Source: Erigeron canadensis (lineage: Eukaryota; Streptophyta; Magnoliopsida; Asterales; Asteraceae). Taken from it: DNA of 64,000 bases. Position 1 is the stretch's first letter. Each line of letters begins with the position of its first letter. A program made the translations under genes and the position numbers. A model generated the notes under the pieces. The model had not been told where the DNA came from. It searched no databases and worked only from the letters and a program-made list of their open reading frames with translations. The DNA is taken from NCBI RefSeq assembly GCF_010389155.1, contig NC_057762.1, positions 39,182,055 through 39,246,054 on the forward strand, in the 5' to 3' direction. Positions 23,861 through 41,724 of the stretch are shown one piece after another.

Positions 23861-25471
23861 TACATACTAATCAACCGGGTTATTTAAAAGATTTACCCAA
23901 AAAGGTGTTATTTGTGTTGTTGATATATTTATAATTTAATATGAAAAAATGTATAAAGTTACTAACAAAGAGTTGCACTAAAATGGTTTAGACTTTAAAG
24001 AAACGAATGTGTTAGTTATTGTTTATAAACTCGCGCATATGTGCAAAACTTAAACTTTTCTTAGCTGGAAAATGGCTTGTGGTAAAGACAAGATATACTT
24101 TAATCAGACATGCTCGGAATTTTTGTCGATTCGGGAGAAGTTTTAGGACAAAAAAAAAAACATTAGCACAAACAAATATAGAGACTACAAAAACTTTAAA
24201 AAAAAATACAAGTATGCAAATAATTAAACTAAGTTTTTTTTGGCAAGATAAGTGTTCTAACAAGATATTTATTTATAACATGAAAATCCATAGTTAGAAA
24301 CATAAAAGGAATGATTTTTAAAATTAAAATGTAAAAAGCCACAATAAAAACATAAAAGCAATTTATTTATAAACAAAAATTATAAAACCTCATAGGATAT
24401 ACAATAAACAATATTTTTGGAATTAAAATAAATAAATAATATTTTAAAAATACCAAATAATGATCGGTAAAATTGAAGAGTATATTGACCACAACAGACT
24501 GATAGAGTGTTAACAAAAGATGATTTCCCTAAAATTATAAGAAATGAGAATATGAAGGGAGAGAATTTGGTTTGTTTTGTAAGGTAAAAATAAAAGAAAA
24601 ATGTCTAAATAAAAAAAAAGAAAAGAAAAAAAAATGACATCATGTACTTCTAAGAAAAAATACATCATGTATATAAGCTTGGATCATGAAAGATATTAGG
24701 CTTTGATATTTTTGAAAAACTTTTTTATGAAAGGATTAAAAATCAAAATTTTAAAAGATGATTTCATTGATCAATTAGATAAAAAAATAAATACTTAATT
24801 AATAAGAAAATGTCTAATGATGTCAATAAAAAAATTTTAAAAAATATTAATGTTATCATAACTTTGCTTTATTTATATATGAGATAAGAGTTTTTTTTTT
24901 TTTTTCCAAAGTGAAAGAGATAAGAGATTTAATGTAACAAGATTTGATATTTATAATAATCATTCAAACTGAGTAATAGAAATAAGAATCTTTTGATATC
25001 TTGATTCTAATAATATATTGTACTCTCATATTGTTAAAGTAATAGGGTTTGTTGATAGTGTGTTTTTAAGAAATCTTTATAGGGGCTTAATCTAGTACAA
25101 CAGTATAAGAAGAAAATAAATTAAATATAAGAACGAAAAAAATAAAGAAAATAATAAATTCTTCTAACCAATCCTCCTAATATATTCACTTGTTAACACA
25201 TGTAATTCACTAATTCTCTTTCCTAATCTCACGTCTAAATTTCCACATGTCGGATTTTTAGGCTAACTAATTAGGAGGATTGATCATTACCCAAAAAATA
25301 ATAGTGTAATAATACTCCATAATTATATATTTTTGTAATACTTCCCAGCAAGCAACGCGGTTAACACCCTAGCTAGTCGTAATCAAACTCGAATTACAAA
25401 AGCTGACAAAGATATATACAAAATCTTCCTATAAAATCATTGTTAAGATTTAGAGCAGTTTGTAATTAAGC
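23861..25471. other. AT-rich intergenic region
   Basis: Many A and T homopolymer runs and stops in all frames; nothing recognisable as a gene. The last few hundred bases are the former upstream region of the F-box pseudogene. Confidence 0.5.
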
Positions 25472-26534
25472 AATGGAAGTTTTTTATCAGTAGCTCTAAG
25501 TTTGTTACTGATTACACTTTCTTCCATCCGGCATCCGCACGATGATGATGATCAGCAACATCTGCTTATATGTTTCGATGAAAAGTCACATTATAAACAA
25601 CATGTTGTTTCCATTGTTGACGATGACTATGATGATGATGATGATGATGATACTAATTTTTTACAATCCATAATTAATGTTCCAAATTGGCTTAATGATG
25701 AGCCTGCAGAGAATTTAGCTGGTACCTCTCGTGGCTTGTTATGCTTTTTCGACGATGATCATTCTGTTGTTATCGATCTTGAATCCTATAATCCGAAAAT
25801 CTGTTTCTGTTCCCGTTCCTAATGTGATTGTTTATTCAGATGACCGTGGAACATTAGAAGGTACGGTCCTTGGTTTTGGGGTTTGTCTTGACACTCTTGA
25901 TCCTAAGATTGTTAAGATTAATTTAATTAATAAACTTTCGGCCTCAAGAAGTGGAGGTTTTTACATTAAGGTCAGGGGCATGGAGACATATTAATCTTAT
26001 TGGAAGTATTATGAAAAGGATTGTTGGTATCTGTAGTCCTATTCCGGTAGTTATAGGTAGGTTTATTTACTGGATTGCCGCTTCGAAAAATGGATATAAT
26101 TTTATAATTCTTTCGTTTGATTTGATTAGTGAAGAATTTAAAGAATTTATCTGCCGTCTTATATAAGACGTGCCCTGGATGTTGTTGGCCTGATTGGTGT
26201 TGGTAATGCCTTACATAACCTAAGGGAGTCTCGTGTTGTACTTACATGGAAAAAAGAAACCAATAAACAAGTTTGTAGAGTATGGAGGATGAAAGATGAC
26301 AATGGTGGTTCTAGATCATTTACGATGCTATTCAGAGTAAAAATACCGTCTGCAACATGGGATATAGTGGGACTTAGGAAGAATGGCCAACTTATAATAC
26401 AAAATAATCATGATCAACAGCTGATTGCTTATGATCCCTACTCGCAACAAATTAACAGTCTTGGAATTTATGGAGTAGAAGATACATTTAGCTTGAGCTC
26501 CTATACGGAATCACTACTTCTGTTAGATCGTTAG
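25472..26534 (+). pseudogene. F-box (FBA-type) pseudogene, 5' truncated and frameshifted
   Basis: Only the last helix of the F-box remains: WKFFISSSKFVTDYTFFH at 25475-25528. The associated domain then continues in successive frames: HLLICFDEKSHYKQHVVSIV with an Asp-rich expansion (GATGAT repeat), LAGTSRGLLCFF, NPIIRKSVSVPVPN after a shift near 25790, VEVFTLRSGAWRHI after another near 25960, and a final block ending at 26534. At least three frame changes and the missing N terminus argue against function. F-box proteins are the substrate-binding subunits of SCF ubiquitin ligases. The intact parent is not in this window. Confidence 0.8.
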
Positions 26535-28338
26535 TTGATATCCAAACCTTGCAACTAAGTGACCTTAGTGATGATGAGTCTCGTGTTTAGAAGATTAATA
26601 GTGGTTATTTAACAAGTAATGCAGCAAATATTGTTCCTATGCTACTATTTATGATAATACTCATATGTTGGATACGTTCATTATTAGACGCTTTAGTTTG
26701 TATTTATTTTTATCAAATCAATATAGTTTCATTAAACATAGATTATATGCAATTATATATATATATATAGAGAGAAAAAAATAAAAATTGTTTCTAATCC
26801 AAACCATTAAAAATAACCAACAAATAAATCTCCACCATTAAAACTAAAAGTCAACTTTGATATTTAATTATGGTAAATTTTTTTAATTAACTAATACCTA
26901 TTTAAAGGTCAACAGATTAGTCTAACTTCATGTTCAATTTAGTTTTACAGTACTTGCATATAGTTTTCATGTTCCCACGTTAAATTAAATTACATGTATA
27001 TCTTCCTTTAGTTTAGTGTAGTGGGCATAATTAGTCTTAAGGAGTTTGCATTTCCCTTATATTGTACGTAGTAATGGAGTTTATGTCTTTATGAAATGAA
27101 GAAAATTGGCCGTAAACTAACTATATACTCTCCTTCGATACGAATATATGCTATAAATGTCGTTGATTTTAGATACATATAATACAGATATTTGGTTTCT
27201 ATATTAACTTCAGACTACAGATGCACAATTGAATTTATATAATATTGCTCATGAAGTTAAAAGAAAAAAAAAGAATTTTTTTATCAGATTCATTCAAAAA
27301 ATAGCAATCCATTACAACAAATTAGTTAATTCAGCACACTTTATTCTACACAATTTTGAAGATTGTGTCAAATTTGTTATATCATCCGCACTTAAAAATG
27401 TGTGCAAATAAGCTACACGATAAAGTATGAAAAAAATTTAAAAGTTTCATATTTAAAAGTGTGAAGAAAAATGTTCACATTAATAAGTGTGTAGTGTTAT
27501 ATATGCAAATATATTGAGTAGATTAGTTCTTGCCTCTTTTATTCCTCAATCTCCTCATTCACTTGTGAGTATATTTGGAAATCATTGTACTATATTGAGG
27601 GTCGTAAAATGCATACATATATGGATATACATACACAATACATTATTCTCCCCTATGCACTTGCGTAGAAATCACCCGTGAAAAAATGATTTTTCACTAC
27701 GTATAAACAATTTTAATATACAAGTATTCAAAAATGACCTAACTTATTATAATGGGTTTGTTTCTGGGTCATTTGAGTTGACATCAAATGGGTTTGTTTT
27801 AAGTCAAACAGGTTGTTTTTGGGTCAAGTGACTTGACGAGTCGACATATCAAATGGGTTGGTTTTGGGTCAAATAAGTCAATAAGGTTGATGAGGTTGGT
27901 TTTGGTTTGGGTCAAGTCACTCAATTACTTGACCTAACAACTTGAAAACTCAACCCAGACTCCGAAAAAAACTAAGTTAATGGGTAGAAAGTTTTAGACA
28001 GTTTGGCGTTCGGGGTCGATCGGGTTTCAGTGGGTGATACATATATATTTTTAAATTAAAAGTAAATATAGTATATTTCAAGTCATATATTTTTGAGTTG
28101 TTATTATTACACTAAAGGGTAGCAGTGCAATGCGGCATTGGTGATTGGTGGCAGCGGATGGCAGCGTGACGATAACGGTGTTAGGCATGAGCAGGGGTCA
28201 AAACCCGGCCAGAGCCGTGAAAACCCGACACCCGACAATGCAATAAAATTCAATCCATCGTTTTCTTATCGGATATAGGTATTTGTTTAAAATAACTGTT
28301 ATTAAACTGATATTAATAACGTACGTGCCCATCAAGTT
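26535..28338. other. Intergenic, repeat-rich
   Basis: At about 27380-27510 motifs such as AAAAGTGTG-GTTCACA and GTGTGTAGTG resemble the CACTA-like MITEs at 10822 and 56538, but no pair of ends is clear. At 27750-27960 a degenerate low-complexity tract repeats GGTTTGTTTTGGGTCAA-type words. No gene was seen. Confidence 0.45.
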
Positions 28339-28810
28339 TCGATATTTTTTATAAGATTATTTATGTCTTTTATTCGTATAAGGGTGTCAATAAGGTCGGG
28401 TTCAGATTGACGAGTTGAAAATATCCAGCTTGATAAATTTTGGGTCGGAAAACTAACTTGAACCAACTAACAAGATAACTTGAAACTAACTCATCAACCT
28501 AAAATAATCAGATTGGCAGGTTTGTGGACGGGTTTAGGGTTGATAGGCTAAACGGATGCTGGGTTGGGAGGTTAACGGATTAATTTCAAGTTTGGATATT
28601 TTTTTATAATATTTTTATGTCTTTTATTTGTATAGGGGTTATAATAAGATCGGGTTCAGGTTGACGAGTTGAAAATATCTAGCTTGATAAATTTTGGGTC
28701 GAAAAACTAATCCGAACCTACTAACCAGATACCCAAAACTAACTCACCAACCTAAAATAATCAAGTTGGCAGGTTGGTGGATGGGTTTAGGGTTGATGGG
28801 GTTAGCGTTT
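28339..28810 (+). repeat. Two-copy tandem repeat, about 250-bp unit
   Basis: Two adjacent copies (about 28339-28590 and 28591-28810) share GACGAGTTGAAAATATC, AGCTTGATAAATTTTGGGTC and AACCTAAAATAATCA. They diverge by point changes and a small length difference. The unit is rich in GGGTT words. No coding potential. Confidence 0.7.
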
Positions 28811-28922
28811 TACGTTACACATTAATAATAAAAGTTGGATATTTGCACTTTTGTCAATTTATTTTATCTTTGTATATAAAGTTCAACATGTTTCGTATAT
28901 TCTTAACTATATATTGTTCTAA

Positions 28923-28950
28923 CCCGGTCAACGACCGGGTATATATCTAG
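28923..28950 (+). mobile_element. Helitron-like 3' terminus
   Basis: A hairpin CCCGGTC-AAC-GACCGGG lies eight bases before CTAG, with T following (CTAG|T). Helitrons end in a short GC-rich hairpin about 10 bp before CTRR and insert at AT. The corresponding 5' TC end was not located; the tandem repeats upstream may belong to the element. Confidence 0.55.
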
Positions 28951-29646
28951 TTATCATGTTGTCACTTAAGTAGATTCTAATTAATTAATTCAATCTCTAA
29001 GACATTATATATGTTACCCTAAATATATATATATATTCGAGTATTCAACACAAGATAACCAGTTTTTGTTTGAGTGGCATTCAGAACGCACAAATGTACA
29101 GTTCTTTGTACATGTAATACACTTATCAAAAAGTAAGGTAGGTTTATGTCTCCCCTAAAGTTTTGATACTATGTTTTTTTGCTTCAAGAAACGAAAAGGA
29201 GTCAAAATGCTTACTGACATTTGGGTTTTGTAGAACCTTAGAGTTCAATTTTTTCTACAGCTTTCGTACATATAACTGTCCAGTTAACAGGTCAAGATTA
29301 AACGAACCCACCACACCAACAAATCAAGAATTGGTATGACTGTATGAGTCCCGAAAGCTGTCAATGACCCTTCATTTAAGCAGTTCCAACATGCAGATGT
29401 GCTGCATATTCCTGAGGGGAGGGGGATACTTTTTCTGGATTATATGGCTACATATAGCAAATGATATACACAAATATATACTGTGGTGGATACATAAGCA
29501 AGTGCTCCAAATCATTTCTGGACCAAATGGCTGGCCATCTACACTTTACATTTCTTTCTAGTTTCTATTCTGTTCTTTTCATTTTTTTCTTACCATGGAT
29601 GCACTTAACGATGCTTCTAAACTACTTTGAGGTATACAGAGATACT
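28951..29646. other. Intergenic / 3' flank of the metallophosphoesterase gene
   Basis: The part next to 29647 is probably the 3' UTR of the minus-strand gene. The rest shows no gene or repeat boundary. Confidence 0.4.
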
Positions 29647-35808
<6,162 letters not shown>

Positions 35809-38300
35809 ATTCAAGATTTATCGCTAACAACCAAGGTTTTCAATTTACAACTTCATGTACTTTTAGCAATAATCAACCGAAAATATAGTCACCCGCTCCA
35901 GAACCTTAAATCAAAATACAAATTTAAACAAATTACTAAACTTCTCATTATTGTCAAAAAGGAATCAAACGTGATGCATATAAGTTACATAAGTCAAAGT
36001 TTCTTCTTTTTTGTAAAGTCAAAATATTTACATAAGTCAGCACAAATTTTATTGTTGACACGTGTCTGAATGACCAAAAATAATTAAGCATCAAGGTGTA
36101 ATATATCAGGTGGTGCATCAAGCACGCGTATTTAAGGTGTAATATATCAACGTGTCTGAATGACCATAAGTAGATTTTTCTCGTACACCTGACTGTATTC
36201 ACGGATATGTTCCAAATGGTACTAAACCAACATTTCCAATTATGACACGCACATATAATGTTGCGTTCAAAATGAGAACGGTAAGAACACTCAAAAAAAA
36301 TTCAATTTGATCATTGTAAGTCTAAATCCAGAAAACACTAAAAAAAAGTTTAATCACTGTGTGTGCTTGTGTGTATATTCATATATACTAAAACAGGATA
36401 TTAAAAAGACACTTGTCAGAACATTATGCATCCATATTAGCCTCTTTATATCCTAACCATCTTGTTCATTCTTTGTACATTATCAAAAGCTAGTTACATT
36501 AAATTAAAGTTACATCACAAGTAATTACAACTATTATTTCCTAACCATCATGTTCATATACACATTCAAACCATAAAGATATCTCAAAGCCTCTAACGAG
36601 ACAAACTCAACCATCATCCTTACTCTACTTTAGATTTAATTATTTAGCTAGTACATTTTATGTAAATGTGGACTCATACCCTTTGCTGTAATTATAAATA
36701 TATAACATATAGTATTGATGTATATAAAACATAAATGTTCATGTATGATGACAGAGTGCTATAGGAAACAACTTAAATTCTTAAAGCAAAGTTTGTTCGC
36801 AGGGTTCTTCCTTTCCTACATTTCGTTAATCATACTTTTATAAATTTCTTATGTTTCTTTTATCTTGCTTCGCTCAATTACTAATCTTATCTAAGTTATT
36901 ACGTAAAAAGAAACTAATAATATACACTATTACAAAATGTGTACTGTGTACGTTCCTTATATTATTAATTACATAGATAACAAGATCTATCATTTGTGAA
37001 TTGTGCTCATATAATTCGTTTACAGCGTACATCATCTTATCAGAATCCCTAGCAAACCGACATCATAGAGATAGTCTAACTGATGGAAAAGTATATTTCT
37101 CCATCCCAGTTTTCAGTAAATTATAGATAAATATCCAATCTTTATACATATTACATTTATTTATAATGCGTAATAACATAATCCAATTAGCGTGTGTAAG
37201 GGTTGATATATAAATTTGATAATTCATTATATGAGAGACTTCATGGTTACATAAAATAACATTGAGTTTAGGTTTGTTAACCATCCACAAAAGATATGTT
37301 TCTTTGAAGATTTGTTACCAGAAACAGTACTCGGAAGTCTTAAAGTCGGTTGGTACTGATTATCGATATTAACCAAAGTCAATCTTTACAATTTGTTTAA
37401 ACATTAATTGAATGTTAAGTTTCTAATATATTTTTAGATGTCGTTGGAAATATCATTCATGTTGGTAATAACTGGTAACCTACCATTAACTAAATATGAA
37501 TATGAATATCTGAATAGTGAAAATATATATTATGTACTCCGTTCGATAATTTTTTTGAGATATCTTATTAGATATAAATTTTCTATGGGAAAATATTATA
37601 TACTGCAAACATCAGCCTCATGCCCTCACATTAATTTTCCCAGGTGATGAAATAAAAACTTAGCCACTCCTTGAATGTGAGATGAAACAGCAGATAACCA
37701 TTTGTTGTTAACAGCATATTAGACAACCCCATTTTCTATATGCAACTTAATTGAAACTGAGAATTTGAGTTAACATATCTCAAAGTTATAACATACTTAA
37801 AAGAAATACACTTTTGATTACATTTATAAAATTTACTCTTCTTACTTAGTCGAAATAAGATATTTAACACACCGTACATTGCACCAGCAATGACACTAAT
37901 ATATACAATACACATACATACAAACACATGTATCTATATTAATAGCAAAATTCAGGAACAAAATAACTAGTAAAAAACCAACATAGCTAGGGTTTAATTA
38001 AATTTCTGAAAAACAATAATCAATCAATCAGCCTAATTATTATAATTAAAATTAACATGTATACACATTACAAAATTAACATATATTTAAATCAATAAAT
38101 AACTAATTAGAAAATAAAAAGAGAAATTGAGTACCTGGATCGAAAATAAAAAAGCTGGAAGTGAAATCAAGCTATAATGTCAAATTTGGAATCAATATAT
38201 ATTCAATAGCATATGCTTTTGATTTTATTATTATTCGGTTTTATATTAGAGTGTTATACAATATACATAACACACGCATACACACATACATATATTAAAT
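35809..38300 (-). promoter_or_regulatory. Putative 5' UTR with leader intron
   Basis: A donor CCAG|GTACTC at 38135/38134 and an acceptor GTTAG at 35824 just before the ATG suggest a leader exon near 38135-38280 and a 2.3-kb leader intron. This is inferred from splice-site form and the gene-free gap. Within it, direct repeats ACGTGTCTGAATGACCA and AAGGTGTAATATATCA occur twice near 36060-36170. Transcript evidence would be needed. Confidence 0.3.
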
Positions 38301-39739
38301 GTGTGTGTGATTTCGAACGGAGAGAGGGGCAGCCAAAAAAGCTTGTAAAAATAGTGGGGGAGAAAAAGTATTTGAAAGTTGGTAAAGGAAAAATGTGTGT
38401 GATTGGATTGGAAGGGAGATACGTTGTTCATAAAAATTAAAAAAATAATAATAATAAAAAGAAAAATTGATTGCTTGCTTGCTTGGTGGCTTGTGGTAAT
38501 AAACAAAGGAAAGGGAAGAAGCTGCAGTTAACGAGACTTGTTTTGGTCGTTGATCTTTTATGACTTTTCTACCACACGTACGTGGTTTTTTTCTTAATGT
38601 CGACTAGATTGGTGCACGGACAATACAACGGTGGTGAAGCGGTGACGGTGTGATTTTTAAAGTAAAAATAATTTTATTGCATTTGGCGATGTGATCAAAA
38701 TTGAGAATTAGGGTTTTTTGCTATGTGTTTATGCGTGAAGGAGAGATGATGTTGAGTTTTTTTTAGGGCATTTTAGTCTCAGTAAAATAAAAATAATTAT
38801 GTATTAAAATTGAGGGTAAATTAAACATATTAGGTTCTTAAATTTAAAGAGGTATCAATTTATTTTTTAAAGGAGTATAGAAGTATAGATAGTTTTTAAA
38901 TTTAAACAAATACAAATTATGCATATAGTTTTTAAATTTAAACAAATACAAATTATGCACAATATAAAACTAGCACAATACTCGTGTATTACTTGGTCAT
39001 ACAACTAGTTAAGTAATACTTTCAATTTTTTTTATTAAAAAAAAACAACCTAAGTTCACACCCTTATATATCAAAATTTGATACATTTAAAAAAAAGAAT
39101 AACTTTGTTTTTCAACATTTTACCTTTTATTAAGGGAGCGAGAATGAGAGTACGAAAAAAATGATAGATAGATTACGAAGAAAATAATAAGATAAAATGT
39201 ATTTTGATGGTCAACTCGTATATACTTTTTCGGCATGTATTCAAATTTACTTGACTAAAACACGTTATACTTCTTGCACAACTAATCACCTTTTTTCGTT
39301 TCAAAGAACAAATATAACGTATATGCCCCAAATAAACCTAAACTATACCCATTCATTTTTAATCCACCTCACAAATCATTGATAAACATTCATAAATATA
39401 AACCCAACAAATAATCTGAAAAATATGTTACACATACAACTGAGGCCCCGCACCACGGGGTCTGAAATTTACTGGTGTTCATTAACGAAAAATTTTGTCA
39501 ACAAAAACTTGCTAATATGGATGAAATTAACAAAAGTCATCTATGCACAATTAACAACTATCCATCATCATCTTATAAAAACAAAGATCTCTAATAAATT
39601 TCAACAAATCTATGCTATCTTATAAAAAAAAAAAACCCCCATGTTGAAAGTTACATGGGGGAAACTGTTTAAAATACTCTTAATGATTATATTACACTAT
39701 CAGTCTTTTATCTTTTAAGTTATCTCAATTAACCCTTTA
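38301..39739. other. Intergenic, AT-rich
   Basis: A 35-bp unit around TTTTTAAATTTAAACAAATA is duplicated in tandem at about 38889-38958. At 39444-39473 a CCCCG-CACCA-CGGGG hairpin followed by AAATTTACTGG looks like a mutated Helitron 3' end. No gene was seen. Confidence 0.45.
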
Positions 39740-39862
39740 CATAAATTATTTTTACATCAATTGTCTACACCACTCGACGCCACCTCTACCACCAACTGTC
39801 GTCTCCACCACCACACCGTCGCCGCTACGAACACCGTTGTATTACGCAGGTACCGTGCTAGT
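39740..39862 (+). mobile_element. Mini-Helitron-like repeat, 3' part
   Basis: It shares with 43628-43759 and 45972-46305 a run of CACC-rich sequence (CTACACCACTCGACGCCACC), then GGTACCGTGCTAGT at the 3' end. CTAGT at 39858 fits a Helitron terminus. The 5' end is not identified here. Confidence 0.5.
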
Positions 39863-40146
39863 ATCATCTAAAAAAAGAAAAAATATACAAACTTACACCC
39901 ATTGAAATTCAACATAATATTTTGTTTAATCTGTTTTTTTCCCAAATGATTTTTCAATCTCAATGTAGATCTTTCGTACCAGTTTAAAGTACTACTATCA
40001 TGTTCACATGGAATGTTCTTCACTAAAGTAGTTTCCTTTAAGTTTTTCACTAAATTAGTTTAGCTACATGGTTTGGAATGGTTTGTCACTTGGAATATTT
40101 TTAATATAAGAGTTTTAATTATATTAGGTATTGATATCATATATAT

Positions 40147-40345
40147 ATGGCATTCTACCCGGCCACTACCTGCATAATACAACATTAGTTTGATGATGGT
40201 GACGACTGGTGGTGGTGGTGGTGAACGTGGTGCTGGTGGATGTAGATAATTAAAGTAAATGTAACTGATGTAAAGGGGTAGTTAAGATATTTTAGAAGAT
40301 ACGATTAGATTGATGGAGTAAATTAATTCGTTAAGGGTAAAATAT
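40147..40345 (-). mobile_element. Degenerate inverted mini-Helitron-like copy
   Basis: On the minus strand it has AATTATCTACATCCACCAGC followed by CACC repeats and TTATGCAGGTA, recalling the family at 39740. The terminal CTAGT is lost. It faces the 39740 copy. Confidence 0.4.
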
Positions 40346-40359
40346 TAACTTTGATGCGC

Positions 40360-40535
40360 CCATGCCGGGTTCAAATATTGGCAATGCCCTAAAGGGTTTG
40401 CTCTCTCATCTACGTGTAGATGGGTATAACATTGTTAAGGCCCCCACACCACATTTGCATGTGGTAAGATTCGAATCCATGACCCCATAGGAAAAAACTA
40501 TAAAGTGGAAAACTCCTTAACCACTAAGCTAGTAT
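40360..40535 (-). mobile_element. tRNA-derived SINE-like element
   Basis: On the minus strand TAGCTTAGTGGTTAAGGAGT (A box-like) lies about 40 bases before GGATTCGAATC (B box-like), as in a pol III promoter. About 100 bases of unrelated tail follow. The tRNA fold is not complete, so it is a SINE rather than a tRNA gene. The target duplication was not found. Confidence 0.55.
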
Positions 40536-41724
40536 TTGGTAATTGATCTATTATTGTATAAAAGAATGAGTTTATGAATTTCACATTTTGTAAAACATAA
40601 AACCTCATGAATAAATAGGGTATAATAATCACAATTTTATTATGATGTATAAGGATTTTCAATTAAGAACATATTATCTTATTTAATTTATTTTATTTTA
40701 TTCAAAATCATATATTAGGTCATCCTCATTTACAACCCAACCACAAATATTATTGATTAAAAAACTATTTTATCTCTCTTATATTTACCTAACTCAACTA
40801 AAACCAATTTTTAAACTTCCAACAATAACCCAACCAAACTATTTATTTAATACATTATAATGTTTAATAATTAACTTTTTTTTATTTCAAGTATTTTTTT
40901 AATAAAAAATACTTTTTATATAAAAAAGGTAAATTTGTTTTATCATAAAAAAAAAAATTAATTAAATTCTTAATATATTTCACATTCATCATCATATATT
41001 AAACAAAATCGATACCTCATTTTACAATCTTAAGATGAAAATAACACAAATGTAGTACTAGAACATAGAAATTACATACTTATCCAACAGTTGCATGTTT
41101 TTAATATTCGTTTTTTTTAATTCCACGATTGAAAAAGTTATTTGGATCATTTTTTAAGTTTTTTAAAAAGTTATGTAGTTTAAGTTTTTTTAAATGAAAT
41201 GTAAAGATATGTATCATCATAAAAAAAAATATAAAGGAACACATAAATCTATATATATATATTGTTGATTGCTGAAATGTATGTATAGTTTTTAGCTTGC
41301 TACGTCGCCTGAACAAATATTTGGTGTACTGATTTAGTCGGTTGCCTATGAATATATTTAATACTCGTAGTTTTTAGTTGATTTGTGTGTTAAGCGAACG
41401 AAAGAAATAGCACCGATGGGCGATGGCAATGGTCTTAAAACATTAATTACCCAAAAACAAAGTTTATGAATTGAAATCATAAAAACGTTAGCATTTCTCA
41501 AAGATATATAACCTAAAAAATGTGGAACACAACACTTCACAAGTTTGAGGGCAAAAATAGCAGGAAATAAAATAGATGAAGGATGAAAACAAGAAGAGTT
41601 GGAGAAAGTTAAGGCATAAGCAACAGCTGGCTGCTGATCTCCTCCACACATCTGTTCACCACACAACAAACACGTTACTCTTCTTCATCAACACAGCCCC
41701 CTATTTCCCAACACTTGATCAAAA
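40536..41724. other. Intergenic upstream of UROS
   Basis: AT-rich sequence with long A/T runs; a short CA-rich leader just before 41725 is probably the UROS 5' UTR. No other gene. Confidence 0.45.
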
